64,000 bases of DNA from CAZAPG01 sp964486935 (GCA_964486935.1 CAZAPG010000007.1:134536-198535), one strand, 5' to 3'. Shown: positions 22,933-31,806, counted from the stretch's first letter. Notes: generated by a model not told the origin, from the sequence alone. Numbers and translations: made by a program.

Positions 22933-25900
22933 CTAAGCAAGCAACGCCTGAAGCTCCCGATTTTCAGGCAGGTTGGTAAGGTAGTAGTGGCGCAAGGTGG
23001 GGTCATCAAGTTGGGCCGCCTGGCCGGCTAGATACTGCTGCCCCTGGGCCAACACTGTTTGGGCCAGCCGGCTGTTTTGGCCGACCTGCAAAATCTGGTA
23101 GCAGGTCAAATAAACCATTCCCGGATGCTCGATACCTTGCATGCCTTGCCGGTCAATAAAATGCAGTACTTGTTGGGCCAAAGCGTCGGCCCGCTCCGGC
23201 TCGCCAAGCGTCAGAGCGATTCGCGCCAGCAGCGCCTTCGCTTCAACCAGACCCACCTGATGTTGCGCGTCAGGCTCAATCTCCAACACCTGGGTTAACT
23301 GCTGCTGCGCCTCAAACAGTTGGCCGGTATTGTGCAGCGCCCAGCCAAAATACATTAAGGCCTGGCTCAAGGCTTGCCACGGCGCGTGAAGCTCTTTTAG
23401 CAGCAGGATGGCCTCTTCTAAAAATACCAGCGCCGGTTCGTGCTCTGAGCGGCGGCTGTGCAAAAAGCCTAAATCGGCCATGCATTGCGCTTCCTGGTGG
23501 CGGTCGCCGATGGTTTGGTAAAAGGCCAGCGACTCTTCAAACAGGCGCTGGGCCACCTCAAAATCACCCAGGCTGCGGGCAATTTTAGCCAGCCCGCGCC
23601 GGGCGCGCGCCTCGCCGGCCCTGTCGCCGATGGTTTTATGCAGCTCCAGGGCGCGTTCGTAACAGCGCCTTGCCCCGGCATAACGGCCCAGCGCATAGTA
23701 AACCCGCCCCAAATTTGAGGTGCTGTTGCCCACCCCCACCTGGTCGTTCAATGATTGGCGCAGGTCGATGGCCTGCTGCAAAATATTGAGCGCAGTCTGA
23801 TAATCGCCCTGATAAAAGGCTATCAAGCCCTGGTTGTTCAGGCATTGGGCGCGGGTGGACTCATCGCCCTGCTGTTGGGCAATTTGCAGGGCGCGTTCCA
23901 AATAGTCGGATGCGGTTTTATAATCGCCCCGCAGGTAAAGCAGTCGCCCCCAATGGCTGAACCCCTGCCCTATCAATTGCTGATTGCCAACTTTCTGAGC
24001 CAACTGCACCGTTCGCTCAATCATCTCCAGGCCAGAATCGTAATCGCCGCTGGTTTCGTACAGGTGGACCCACTGCCGGGCCGCCAGCGCCCGCCGATAG
24101 TCGTCATCCAGGGCTTCGGCCATAATGCCCAGCGTGCCCAAATCTTCCAATTCCTCATCTCGCCAGCCGATGAGGTTGTAAAGTTTAACTCGCTCCAGCA
24201 GGGTATCCCAATATTCTGGCTCAACCACAATGGCGGGCGGGTCGCCCTCTTCTGGCGCAGCGCGGTTGACCAGACAGCCGAGAATTTCCGAATAGTAACC
24301 AATGGCGGCGTGGTTGGCATACTCGCGGCTGGCGCGCTGGCTGGCAATTTTCAGGTAATGCAGGGCCTTATCCCACTTGTGGCCGCGCTTAAAATGGAAA
24401 GCCAACTGCTCCACCTCGTCGGGGGCAATATTCTCCAGCGCTTCGGCCACCACGGCGTGCAGGCGGCGGCGTTGGGTAAGCAACAACCCCTCGTACACCA
24501 CTTCCTGGGCAATGACATTTCTAAACACGTACTCCCAGCGAGGCGCAGGCTGCTCTAGCCGCAGCAGCTTTTCGGTTTCCAGGCGAGCGAGCTGGGCCGG
24601 CAGATGGTATTGGGCATCAACCATGGGGTGCACCTCCGACAGCAGCAGGCGCTGAAAATTGGTGCCGATGACCGAGGCAATTTTGAGCGTCAGTTTTTCA
24701 TCTTCAGAAAGGCGGTCGATGCGGGCCAAAATAACATCCTGCACCGTATCGGGCAGGTTGAGCGTTTCCACCAGGTCGCTGGTTTGTTTCTGATGGTTGT
24801 CGATGACATCTAAAATGGCGCCGGTTAACTCTTGCAAAAAGAAGGGGTTGCCCTGCCCCCGCCGCAGAATCACCTGTTCTACCTCTGGCGAAAGAGTTTT
24901 GCTGCCCAGAGAGATTCTAACGACATCCAGACTTTCCTGCGCCGAAAGGGGTTCAAGGTACAGGGTATGGGCGTCGGGCAAATTTTTGACTTCTGCCAGC
25001 AGCGACAGGTTGGCTTCGGGCCGGTAAATCAACCCCAGCAGCAGCGGCGCATCGGCCAGCGTTTGGGTAAGATGGGCCAGCAGCGCCAGCGACAGTTCAT
25101 CGGCCCACTGCACGTCCTCCAGCAAAATGAGCAGGGGGTATTTTTGGGCCTGATACCGCAGAATGGTTTCAATCAGGGCAAAGGTGTTGGGGCGGTGCAG
25201 TTCGGTGGGCATATGCCGGATGAACTCGTTGGGCGGCGCGTCGATGCCCAGCACATCGGCCAACAGGGGCAGCCGGTCAACCCAGTGGTTGGGTTGGTTG
25301 GGCGGGGCGGGCAGGTTGGCAATGCCGGCCTGCAGGTGGGTTAGCTTTTGCCGGGCTGACAGGGTGGGAGTCAACCCAAAAATAGCTACCAGCACCTCGC
25401 GCCAGGCCTGGTAGGGAATTTGCTGGCCGTAGCTCATGCATTTGCTGCCGTAGCCGGCCCCGCCTTCCATCATCCACTCGCGCACCATTTCGGCGGCCAG
25501 CCGGCTTTTGCCCAGCCCCATCTCGCCCTCAATGAACAAAAGCTGGCGTTTGCCCTCGCGGGCGCGGCTGGCCATGCGCCTGATTTGCTCAAGCTCGGCT
25601 TTGCGGCCAATGAGCGGGTCTTCGTGCAGCAGATATCTGTTTAAAATTTCATCCTGAACGCCCTGCTCGCCCGTAACCTGGTAGGCCGGCAGCGATTCTT
25701 TTTTGCCTTTGATTGACAGCCGGCCCAGGCTTTCAACAATAAATTGCGGCCCGGCTTTTTCTTTGACCCGCTTGCTGATGATGATGCTGCCGCCGCGCCC
25801 GTACTCCATCAGCCGGGCAGCCAGGTTAACCGAGTCGCCAATGACGGTGTACTCGCGGCGTTCGGGAGCGCCCACCGGCCCGGCAAAAATTGAGCCTTCG

Positions 25901-26994
25901 GTAATGCCAATGGACATGCGCAGGTGGCGTTCTCTGGCTACGGTTTGCAGCCCAAGGGCGCAGGCTACCGCCCGCTTAGAGTCATCTTCATGAAAAAAGG
26001 GCGGCGCGCCAAAAAGAATAATGAGCACGGTGCCTTTATCGGCAATTTCTACCTTGCCCAGCGAGCCTTCGTAGCGGTAGGTAACTTCCTGGGCGGCCTG
26101 CAAAAAGTTTTGCAGGCGCTGCCCGGCGTCGTCGGCCTCGTAATCAAAGCCGCCTATGCCAATAAACAGAATGGTGATGCGGCGCAACTCGGCCAGCCAC
26201 TCCGCCTGACCATCGAGCCGGGCCTTGATGGCCCCCGGAATGTAGCACTGCAACGCCTTGCCGGCCTGCTCGTGGTGCTCCGGCGGCAGTTGCAGCCAAT
26301 CCAGCCTGACCGGCGGCAGCAGCGGCAGCGAGTCGACCACTTTTTCAAGGCTAACAAAGCCGTGGCTGTTGGGCGCAGGGGCGGCTTTGAAAAATTTTTG
26401 AACTCTGGCCCAGGCTTGCGGGCTTAAAATAATCTGGCCGGGTTGGGCGTGGTATTCGGCTGCGCCCACCTGCACCAGCGGGTCGCCGCCAACCACATAT
26501 TCCCACCGGCCCAGCGCCCCGCCAATGCTGCACTCCAGCACCTCGCCTGCGCCAAGGCCCACCTTCATTGAAAGCGAGGTGCGCCCCTGCGAGGTGTTGA
26601 TATCGGCAAAGTGGTGCATTTTGGCCTGCATTATCAGCGCGCACTCAGCGGCCCGGCGGGTAGCCAATTGCAGCGAAACGTCATCGGCGGGAAAAAGCAC
26701 GGTCATGGCGTCGCCAGAAAATTTAACCACCTGGCCGTGATAATTTTGGGCAATGCGAATCATGCGGGTGAAATACTGGTTAATGAGATGAGTCAACTCT
26801 TCGGCGCCGGTGGGGCCGGCTCGACTCAACAGTTCGCTCAGGGGGGTAAAGCCGGAAATATCGGCAAACAACACCGCTGCCGGAAAGCGGCGCCAATTTG
26901 GCCGGGTCAGCGGGCGAGGCTCATGGTAAATGGCATACGCCACCGGCATGGGCACGTAAGCGGCTAATTTTTCTAACAGTTCGGGGGTGGTCAT
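22933..26994 (-). CDS. Double nucleotide cyclase domain / AAA ATPase / TPR regulator (soluble adenylyl cyclase-like)
   Basis: A 1353-residue cytoplasmic protein. Two class III cyclase homology domains come first (about 30-190, with FADISGFTPLSE and KFSGDAMTVLF; and about 275-440, with IGDSVNLAARLMEYG). The first domain keeps the metal-binding aspartates (FADIS and SGDAM); in the second they read FIGIG and IADKG, so it keeps only one acidic position. An AAA/NTPase region follows with Walker A GEMGLGKSR (about 490) and Walker B LLILLEDVQWAD (about 640), then TPR repeats (about 960-1250: GDYQTALNILQQAIDL, GRYAGARRCYERALEL and others). This order matches mammalian ADCY10-like soluble cyclases. 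It probably makes cAMP in response to an unknown signal. ATG 26994 is preferred to a TTG four codons upstream. Confidence 0.85.
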   Translation of the reverse strand: MTTPELLEKLAAYVPMPVAYAIYHEPRPLTRPNWRRFPAAVLFADISGFTPLSELLSRAGPTGAEELTHLINQYFTRMIRIAQNYHGQVVKFSGDAMTVLFPADDVSLQLATRRAAECALIMQAKMHHFADINTSQGRTSLSMKVGLGAGEVLECSIGGALGRWEYVVGGDPLVQVGAAEYHAQPGQIILSPQAWARVQKFFKAAPAPNSHGFVSLEKVVDSLPLLPPVRLDWLQLPPEHHEQAGKALQCYIPGAIKARLDGQAEWLAELRRITILFIGIGGFDYEADDAGQRLQNFLQAAQEVTYRYEGSLGKVEIADKGTVLIILFGAPPFFHEDDSKRAVACALGLQTVARERHLRMSIGITEGSIFAGPVGAPERREYTVIGDSVNLAARLMEYGRGGSIIISKRVKEKAGPQFIVESLGRLSIKGKKESLPAYQVTGEQGVQDEILNRYLLHEDPLIGRKAELEQIRRMASRAREGKRQLLFIEGEMGLGKSRLAAEMVREWMMEGGAGYGSKCMSYGQQIPYQAWREVLVAIFGLTPTLSARQKLTHLQAGIANLPAPPNQPNHWVDRLPLLADVLGIDAPPNEFIRHMPTELHRPNTFALIETILRYQAQKYPLLILLEDVQWADELSLALLAHLTQTLADAPLLLGLIYRPEANLSLLAEVKNLPDAHTLYLEPLSAQESLDVVRISLGSKTLSPEVEQVILRRGQGNPFFLQELTGAILDVIDNHQKQTSDLVETLNLPDTVQDVILARIDRLSEDEKLTLKIASVIGTNFQRLLLSEVHPMVDAQYHLPAQLARLETEKLLRLEQPAPRWEYVFRNVIAQEVVYEGLLLTQRRRLHAVVAEALENIAPDEVEQLAFHFKRGHKWDKALHYLKIASQRASREYANHAAIGYYSEILGCLVNRAAPEEGDPPAIVVEPEYWDTLLERVKLYNLIGWRDEELEDLGTLGIMAEALDDDYRRALAARQWVHLYETSGDYDSGLEMIERTVQLAQKVGNQQLIGQGFSHWGRLLYLRGDYKTASDYLERALQIAQQQGDESTRAQCLNNQGLIAFYQGDYQTALNILQQAIDLRQSLNDQVGVGNSTSNLGRVYYALGRYAGARRCYERALELHKTIGDRAGEARARRGLAKIARSLGDFEVAQRLFEESLAFYQTIGDRHQEAQCMADLGFLHSRRSEHEPALVFLEEAILLLKELHAPWQALSQALMYFGWALHNTGQLFEAQQQLTQVLEIEPDAQHQVGLVEAKALLARIALTLGEPERADALAQQVLHFIDRQGMQGIEHPGMVYLTCYQILQVGQNSRLAQTVLAQGQQYLAGQAAQLDDPTLRHYYLTNLPENRELQALLA

Positions 26995-27023
26995 TTTGCA
27001 TGCCAAAATTTTATACTGGTGGT

Positions 27024-27052
27024 ATTATCAAGTGTTAAGATTAAAATGTCAA
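27024..27052 (-). promoter_or_regulatory. Promoter of the cyclase/ATPase/TPR gene
   Basis: On the minus strand TTGACA (27052-27047), a 17-nt spacer and GATAAT (27029-27024), 30 nt from the ATG. Confidence 0.7.
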
Positions 27053-27087
27053 TAGGTAAACGGGCCGGTTCTAATATTGAAACACCT

Positions 27088-27116
27088 TTTACATTTCAGG
27101 CCGCCCGATTTATAAT
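27088..27116 (+). promoter_or_regulatory. Promoter of the NmrA-like reductase gene
   Basis: TTTACA (27088-27093) and TATAAT (27111-27116) with a 17-nt spacer, 33 nt before the ATG. It is back to back with the cyclase promoter. Confidence 0.7.
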
Positions 27117-27148
27117 GACCTGAAAACAGAGGCAAGGTTGAACAAATT

Positions 27149-28015
27149 ATGATTTTAGTAACCGGCGCTGCCGGAAAAACCGGACGGGCTGTGGTTAGAG
27201 CTTTGGCCAAACGGCGCGTGGCCGTAAGGGCTTTTGTTTACCGGCCCCAGCAGATTGCCCTGCTTGAGCAGTTGGGCGCTACAGAAGCTCTGGTGGGCGA
27301 CTTGCGCGATGAGGCCGCGCTGCAAAAAATGGCGCAAGGGGTACGGGCCATTTACCACATTTGCCCTAATATGAACCCTCACGAGGTAGTCATTGGCCGG
27401 CAGGTCATCCAGGCCGCCCGCGCAGCCGGAGTGCAGCATTTTGTATATCACTCGGTGCTGCACCCGCAGGCGGAACAGATGTCTCATCATTGGAACAAAT
27501 TGCGGGTTGAAGAAATGTTGTTTGAATCGGGGTTGAATTACACTGTTTTGCAGCCGGCGGCCTACATGCAAAACATTTTGGGCGGCTGGCCGGCCATTGT
27601 TAACCAGGGAGTTTACCAGGTGCCCTACGCGCCCGAAACCCGGCTGGCTATGGTTGACCTGCAAGATGTGGCCACCGTGGCGGCTACCGTTTTAACCGAG
27701 TCGGACCACGTTGGCGCAATTTACGAGCTGGCCGGCCCGGAAAACTTAACCCAAATTGAAGTTGCCGCCATATTGAGCGACTGCCTGAAACAACCGGTTC
27801 GGGTTGAGCAAATATCTTTGACAAGCTGGAGACAAAATGCGCAGGCCGCCGGACTGGACAGCTACCAGCTTGACACGCTCGCCAAAATGTTTAAGTATTA
27901 CGATAGTTACCACTTTTGCGGCAACGCCAACGTGTTAAGCTGGCTGCTGGAACATCCCCCCACCGATTTTAGAGAGTTTGTTGAGCGCGCCCTGCAAAAC
28001 AAAGGGGAAGATTAG
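27149..28015 (+). CDS. NmrA-like NAD(P)-binding protein (atypical short-chain dehydrogenase)
   Basis: A 288-residue Rossmann-fold protein. The N-terminal MILVTGAAGKTGRAVVRAL has the G-x-x-G-x-x-G dinucleotide motif of NmrA/extended SDRs. Instead of the classical YxxxK it has HNGxK-like spacing around HHWNKLRVEE, as in NmrA and quinone oxidoreductase-2 relatives. Members act either as redox sensors or as NAD(P)H quinone reductases. It has its own promoter, and the FtsK-like gene follows after 9 nt, so the two are probably cotranscribed, although no functional link is obvious. Confidence 0.8.
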   Translation: MILVTGAAGKTGRAVVRALAKRRVAVRAFVYRPQQIALLEQLGATEALVGDLRDEAALQKMAQGVRAIYHICPNMNPHEVVIGRQVIQAARAAGVQHFVYHSVLHPQAEQMSHHWNKLRVEEMLFESGLNYTVLQPAAYMQNILGGWPAIVNQGVYQVPYAPETRLAMVDLQDVATVAATVLTESDHVGAIYELAGPENLTQIEVAAILSDCLKQPVRVEQISLTSWRQNAQAAGLDSYQLDTLAKMFKYYDSYHFCGNANVLSWLLEHPPTDFREFVERALQNKGED

Positions 28016-28024
28016 GCCCGGATT

Positions 28025-29170
28025 ATGACTCACCAGGCGTGGCCGTTACCCCCCATCCCCGATATTCTGGATGAAGTTCCGGCCCAAACCGCTGCCCCCA
28101 ACATTTTACGGCACAAGCGCATCATCGAAAGCACCCTGGCCGAGTTGGGCTATCCGGCCCAGGTTCACCAGATTAAGCAGGGGCCGCGAGTCACCCTGTT
28201 TAGTTTGGGGCCAGATGCCGACACGCAGCTTTCTAAAATAAAAAATCTGGATACCGATTTGGCCGTTGCCTTATCCGGCGCGCCGGTGCAAATTTTGCCG
28301 CCCAGCCCGGAGCAGCCGGTCATGTCGGTGCTGGTGGCTCACTCCGCCCGCCAGGCCGCCGAGGTTAAATTACGCCAGGTGGTCGATACGCCGGCCTTTC
28401 GGCAGCATAGCGGGTTGCTAAAAGCAGGGCTGGGGCTTGACATGTTTGGCGCGCCGGTGCTGGTCGATTTAACCGAGCTGCCCCACCTGCTCATTGGCGG
28501 GGCCACCGGCGCCGGTAAAAGCGCCTGCCTGCACGCCCTTATCGCCGGCCTGCTGTGTACCTATCCGCCCAATGCGCTGCAATTTTTAATGATAGACCCG
28601 CTGACCGTTGAGTTGAGAGTGTACAACAACCTGCCTCACCTCTTTGCGCCGGTGGTTACGCGCTCTAATCAGGCGCTGGACACGCTGGGCACGGTTGACA
28701 AAGTGATTGACCGGCGCTACCAGATATTCTCCGAGAATCAGGCTCGCAATATAGAAGCCTACAACCAGATACTGGCCCGGCAAGATAAAGACACCATTCC
28801 CTACATTGTCATTGTTATTGATAACGTGTTTGATTTGCTGATGACCTCGGCCAACGAGGTAGAGTTGATGATTAGCCGCATGGCTCGCCGGGCGCGGGGC
28901 GCAGGCGTTCACCTGATTTTGTCGACTCCCCGCCCGGATACCGAGGCGTTATCTGGCACAATTAAAGCCAACTTTCCGGGACGCATTGCCTTTAGAACCA
29001 TGGGGCCGGCCGAGTCGCGCTTGATTTTAGATAGCGCCGGCGCCGAAGAGTTGCTGGGGCCGGGCGACATGCTCTACAAAGCGCCCAACAGCAACCAGCC
29101 CCAGCGGGTGCAGGGCATCCACATTTCCGAGGCGGAACGGCAGCGCCTGATTGATTTTTGGAAGGGTTAG
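28025..29170 (+). CDS. Soluble FtsK/SpoIIIE-like DNA translocase domain protein
   Basis: A 381-residue protein with the FtsK alpha-beta region but no N-terminal membrane helices, linker or gamma (KOPS-reading) domain. Residues 35-130 match the FtsK alpha domain (VHQIKQGPRVTLFSLGP). The RecA-like motor has Walker A GGATGAGKSACLHALI (about 160-175) and a Walker B-like IPYIVIVIDNVFDLL (about 257-271), then MARRARGAGVHLILSTPRP, typical of FtsK. At about half the length of a true FtsK it is unlikely to be the divisome translocase; similar short forms may pump DNA or peptides. It starts 9 nt after the NmrA-like gene and converges with the hydratase gene. Confidence 0.8.
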   Translation: MTHQAWPLPPIPDILDEVPAQTAAPNILRHKRIIESTLAELGYPAQVHQIKQGPRVTLFSLGPDADTQLSKIKNLDTDLAVALSGAPVQILPPSPEQPVMSVLVAHSARQAAEVKLRQVVDTPAFRQHSGLLKAGLGLDMFGAPVLVDLTELPHLLIGGATGAGKSACLHALIAGLLCTYPPNALQFLMIDPLTVELRVYNNLPHLFAPVVTRSNQALDTLGTVDKVIDRRYQIFSENQARNIEAYNQILARQDKDTIPYIVIVIDNVFDLLMTSANEVELMISRMARRARGAGVHLILSTPRPDTEALSGTIKANFPGRIAFRTMGPAESRLILDSAGAEELLGPGDMLYKAPNSNQPQRVQGIHISEAERQRLIDFWKG

Positions 29171-29187
29171 GGTTGAGGGAGGAGTTT

Positions 29188-29976
29188 TTAACTGAACCTG
29201 ATTGAGATCGTCTCCAGCGGGTCAAACACCGCCTCAAAATGGTCGCCGGCCTCAATGGGGTGCGGCGCGGCAATTGCCCCGGAGAGCACAATCTCGCCCG
29301 CGCCAATGGTCAGCCCATTTTCGGCCAGCTTATTGGCCAGCCAGGCCACCGATTTGGCCGGGTTGCCCAGCACGGCCTCGCCCGTGGCTTCGGCCACTTT
29401 TTCCCCATTTTTTTTAAGCGTTAGCCTGACGCCCGGCAAGTCAACCTGGCTGACCGGCGCCCGCTTTTGCCCCAGCACAAAGCCGCTGGCAAACACATTG
29501 TAGCTGATGGCCTCGCCGGGGCCGGGCTGCCAGCCGGTGGCCCGAAAGTCGACAATTTCAAACGAGGCCGCCACCGCCTGGGTGGCCGCCAGCACGTCAT
29601 CGGCGCTAATGTTGGGGCCGGCCAGCGGTTTGTCCATAATAAATGTAATTTCACACTCAAGCCGGGGGGTAATGAGGCGGCGGGTAGAAACCGGCTGGCC
29701 GTACTCAACCCGGTAAGTATCAAGCAAGATGCCGTACAGCGGCTCGCTGACCCCCAGCGCCGACTGCGCGGCGGCGCTGCTGGCCCCTACTTTTTTGCCC
29801 ACAATTTTGTGTCCCTGCCCGGCAAGGCCGGTTAGTACGGCCTGCTGCACCCGATAGGCTTCGGCCGGGGTAATGCCCTGGTAAAATTTGGCTACCGGCT
29901 CGATGGGGGCGTGTTGGGCTTCGGTGGCTAAAAAGTTTTGGGCAATTTGGGTGATGGTTTCTTTTGAAATCGACAT
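29188..29976 (-). CDS. 2-keto-4-pentenoate hydratase / fumarylacetoacetate hydrolase family protein
   Basis: A 262-residue protein of the MhpD/DmpH type. LECEITFIMDKPL (about 108-120) gives the family's metal-binding E-x-E motif, followed by SFEIVDFRATGW with its aspartate and GNPAKSVAWLANKLAENG near the C terminus. Such enzymes hydrate 2-hydroxypenta-2,4-dienoate or decarboxylate 4-oxalocrotonate in meta-cleavage pathways of aromatics. No other meta-cleavage gene is adjacent, so the physiological substrate is open. GAGG lies 7 nt before the ATG. Confidence 0.85.
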   Translation of the reverse strand: MSISKETITQIAQNFLATEAQHAPIEPVAKFYQGITPAEAYRVQQAVLTGLAGQGHKIVGKKVGASSAAAQSALGVSEPLYGILLDTYRVEYGQPVSTRRLITPRLECEITFIMDKPLAGPNISADDVLAATQAVAASFEIVDFRATGWQPGPGEAISYNVFASGFVLGQKRAPVSQVDLPGVRLTLKKNGEKVAEATGEAVLGNPAKSVAWLANKLAENGLTIGAGEIVLSGAIAAPHPIEAGDHFEAVFDPLETISIRFS

Positions 29977-30002
29977 TGTTTACCTCGTGTGAAATTAAAT
30001 AT

Positions 30003-30090
30003 TACGCAGAGTGGTCGCAGAGAAACTCGGAGAGAAAATATAAAAAATCTCTGCGTATCTCTGCGCCTTCTTTGCGCTCTCTGTGCTCCT
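30003..30090. repeat. Solo foldback repeat array (CGCAGAG/CTCTGCG words)
   Basis: Left arm ACGCAGAGTGG, TCGCAGAGAAAC, TCGGAGAGA (30003-30034), an AT-rich loop AAATATAAAAAA, and right arm TCTCTGCGTATC, TCTGCGCC, TTTGCGCTC, TCTGTGC. It has the same design and loop as the array at 57860. Confidence 0.8.
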
Positions 30091-30124
30091 GATTTTTATG
30101 CCTTGGCGGCGGGCTATCAGGCTT

Positions 30125-30682
30125 TTAACCTTGAGTTAGCTCCGCCCAAAAATCCTCTAAAGGGACGCCCAGACCGTCGGCAATGCGGTTAACGTAGGCG
30201 TAATAGGCGGTAATCTGATTGATATCCAAAATGGCGCGGTCAGAAAAGCCGTGCTCGCGCAGGGTTTGCGCGTCAGACTCCCGCATGTCCCAGGGGGTGA
30301 GAGTCAACTTGTAAACGTAATCCAGCATGGCCCGTTCGGCCCGGGTTAGTTTGGCCTGCCGGTAGTCGGTTTGCAGGGCGGCTACTAATTCATCGTTTCG
30401 CACCAGGCGGGCCAAACCGGCCGAGTGGTGCTTTATTCAATAATGGCAGCGGTTGGCCGCCGAGGCAACGACGGCAATCATCTCTCGCTGGGGGCGTTTA
30501 ATGGGCGACTTGCCATACATAAGCGTTTTGTACAGCACCACGTGCGCCCGCAGCGATTCCGGGTTGAGGCTATGAATTTTGAGGATGTTGTCTACCCCGC
30601 CCCAGGGTTCAATCAATTGGCTGTATTGCTGCGCCAAGTCGCCTTCGGCTTCGTCTTCGGTGATAATTTTTATCCAGGCCAC
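30125..30682 (-). CDS. Probable selenoprotein: AhpD/CMD-like peroxidase-related protein with in-frame TGA (Sec82)
   Basis: Two frames of 81 and 96+ codons are joined by one in-frame TGA (30437-30439). Together they make a 185-residue protein, the usual size for the peroxidase-related AhpD subfamily. The first half ends SAANRCHY and the continuation reads IKHHSAGLARL, so the TGA replaces the second cysteine of the CxxC active site (CHY-U-IKHH), with the proton-relay histidine four residues later. After TGA, mRNA GCACCA (30431-30426) pairs with UGGUGC (30405-30400), enclosing GGCC/GGCC and a GGUUU loop 18 nt from the TGA: a good bacterial SECIS. GGAG lies 6 nt before the GTG start. Known relatives reduce peroxides or decarboxylate carboxymuconolactone. 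sel genes are not in the window. Confidence 0.82.
30400..30439 (-). promoter_or_regulatory. Candidate bacterial SECIS element with recoded UGA
   Basis: UGA at 30439-30437 is followed by a 6-bp lower stem, a small internal loop, a 4-bp GGCC stem and the 5-nt apical loop GGUUU (30418-30414). The apical loop begins with G, and its distance from the UGA is 18 nt; both fit the published bSECIS pattern. Confidence 0.75.
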
Positions 30683-30689
30683 AAAAATC

Positions 30690-30766
30690 TCCGGTTACTA
30701 TTTACCAATTACCGGCCAATATTAACACTGCATCCCGGTAATTGGTAATCAGTAAGTAGTAATTAT
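30690..30766. repeat. Solo foldback repeat array (TTACCAATTACC words)
   Basis: Left arm CCGGTTACTATTTACC and AATTACCGG (30691-30714); right arm CCCGGTAATTGG, TAATCAGTAAG, TAGTAATTATT (30734-30766). The left arm contains the ribosome-binding site of the selenoprotein gene, and the right arm runs up to the stop of upp. Confidence 0.7.
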
Positions 30767-31396
30767 TCACCCTGTGCCAAACTGGCGGTCGCCGGCATCA
30801 CCCAGGCCGGGCACAATGTAGCCAATCTCGTTGAGGCGTTCGTCGATGGCGGCTACGTGAATATCAACATTGGGGTGGGCGTCGTGCAGAGTTTTAATAC
30901 CTTCCGGCGCGGCGATGATGCCCATAAATTTAATCCGTTGAGCGCCCCAGCGTTTGAGAATATCGACCGTGGCCGAAGCCGAACCGCCGGTGGCCAGCAT
31001 GGGGTCGAGCACAATACAAACCTGCACCGTGGGCGCAACCGGCAGCTTGTTGTAATACTCTACCGGCTTAAGGGTGCGCTCATCGCGGAACAGGCCAATG
31101 TGCCACACCTCGCTGCCGGGCATCATTTCCCACACGCCTTCAACCATCCCCAAGCCGGCCCGCAATACCGGCACCAGCCCAATCTGCTCGCGTAATAAAG
31201 CCCCCGACGCCGCGCCCATAGGAGTTTCTACCGGGGTTGGCTCGAGGGCTAAATCTTGGGTGGTTTCGTAAGCCATTAAAATGGCAATCTCTCTGATTAA
31301 CTCTCGAAACTTTTTGGGTTTCGTTGCTTTATTACGCAAAATGGTGAGCTTATGCTTGACCAACGGATGAGATGACTCATAAACGTTTTTGGGCAT
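30767..31396 (-). CDS. upp: Uracil phosphoribosyltransferase
   Basis: A 209-residue Upp. It has HPLVKHKLTILRNKAT at the N terminus, VPVLRAGLGMVEG (about 80-92), the PRPP loop LDPMLATGGSA (about 132-142) and the uracil-binding GYIVPGLGDAGDRQFGT at the C terminus. It converts uracil and PRPP to UMP. The start at 31396 is set by the conserved N terminus and a GAGGAG site about 3-8 nt upstream; the frame extends upstream without support. It stands alone, facing away from tatA. Confidence 0.95.
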   Translation of the reverse strand: MPKNVYESSHPLVKHKLTILRNKATKPKKFRELIREIAILMAYETTQDLALEPTPVETPMGAASGALLREQIGLVPVLRAGLGMVEGVWEMMPGSEVWHIGLFRDERTLKPVEYYNKLPVAPTVQVCIVLDPMLATGGSASATVDILKRWGAQRIKFMGIIAAPEGIKTLHDAHPNVDIHVAAIDERLNEIGYIVPGLGDAGDRQFGTG

Positions 31397-31525
31397 GTTC
31401 TCCTCACTTTCATATTTGGTTTTGGCAATGCGGCCGGGCGCAAACTGGCTCATTATAATTCGGGCAGGGGTAAATGACAAAACAGCTTGACACCCGCAAC
31501 CGGGCAGATAAAATTGGCCGTTATT

Positions 31526-31554
31526 TTGCCACACTGTAACCTCAATGCTATAAT
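31526..31554 (+). promoter_or_regulatory. Promoter of tatA
   Basis: TTGCCA (31526-31531), a 17-nt spacer and an extended -10 TGCTATAAT (TATAAT at 31549-31554). The leader to the ATG is about 63 nt. Confidence 0.75.
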
Positions 31555-31623
31555 GACAGCCACTAACAGCCATTACGGGCTGTTCATCCTATCGAAGCAT
31601 TTAATTAGGAGAAGGAGTAAATC

Positions 31624-31806
31624 ATGAGATTTGGCGGATTAGGCGGTTGGGAATGGATCATCATTTTGGTGATTGTGATTATTATTTTTGGCGTGGGTAA
31701 ATTACCGGAAATTGGCGGCGCTCTGGGCAAGTCTATTCGTGAGTTCCGCGAGTCTTCCAAAGATTCTGATGACGAAGCCGCAGCCGGCGACGAAAGTAAG
31801 GCGTAA
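31624..31806 (+). CDS. tatA: Sec-independent translocase component TatA
   Basis: A 60-residue protein with the full TatA layout: a short N terminus, one membrane helix (about 9-24, rich in Ile/Val), the hinge FGVGKLPEIGGALGKSIREFRE with its amphipathic helix, and an acidic tail. TatA oligomerises to let folded proteins cross the membrane after docking at TatBC. A strong GGAGAAGGAG site precedes the ATG. No tatB or tatC lies nearby, so the system is split across the genome. Confidence 0.93.
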   Translation: MRFGGLGGWEWIIILVIVIIIFGVGKLPEIGGALGKSIREFRESSKDSDDEAAAGDESKA

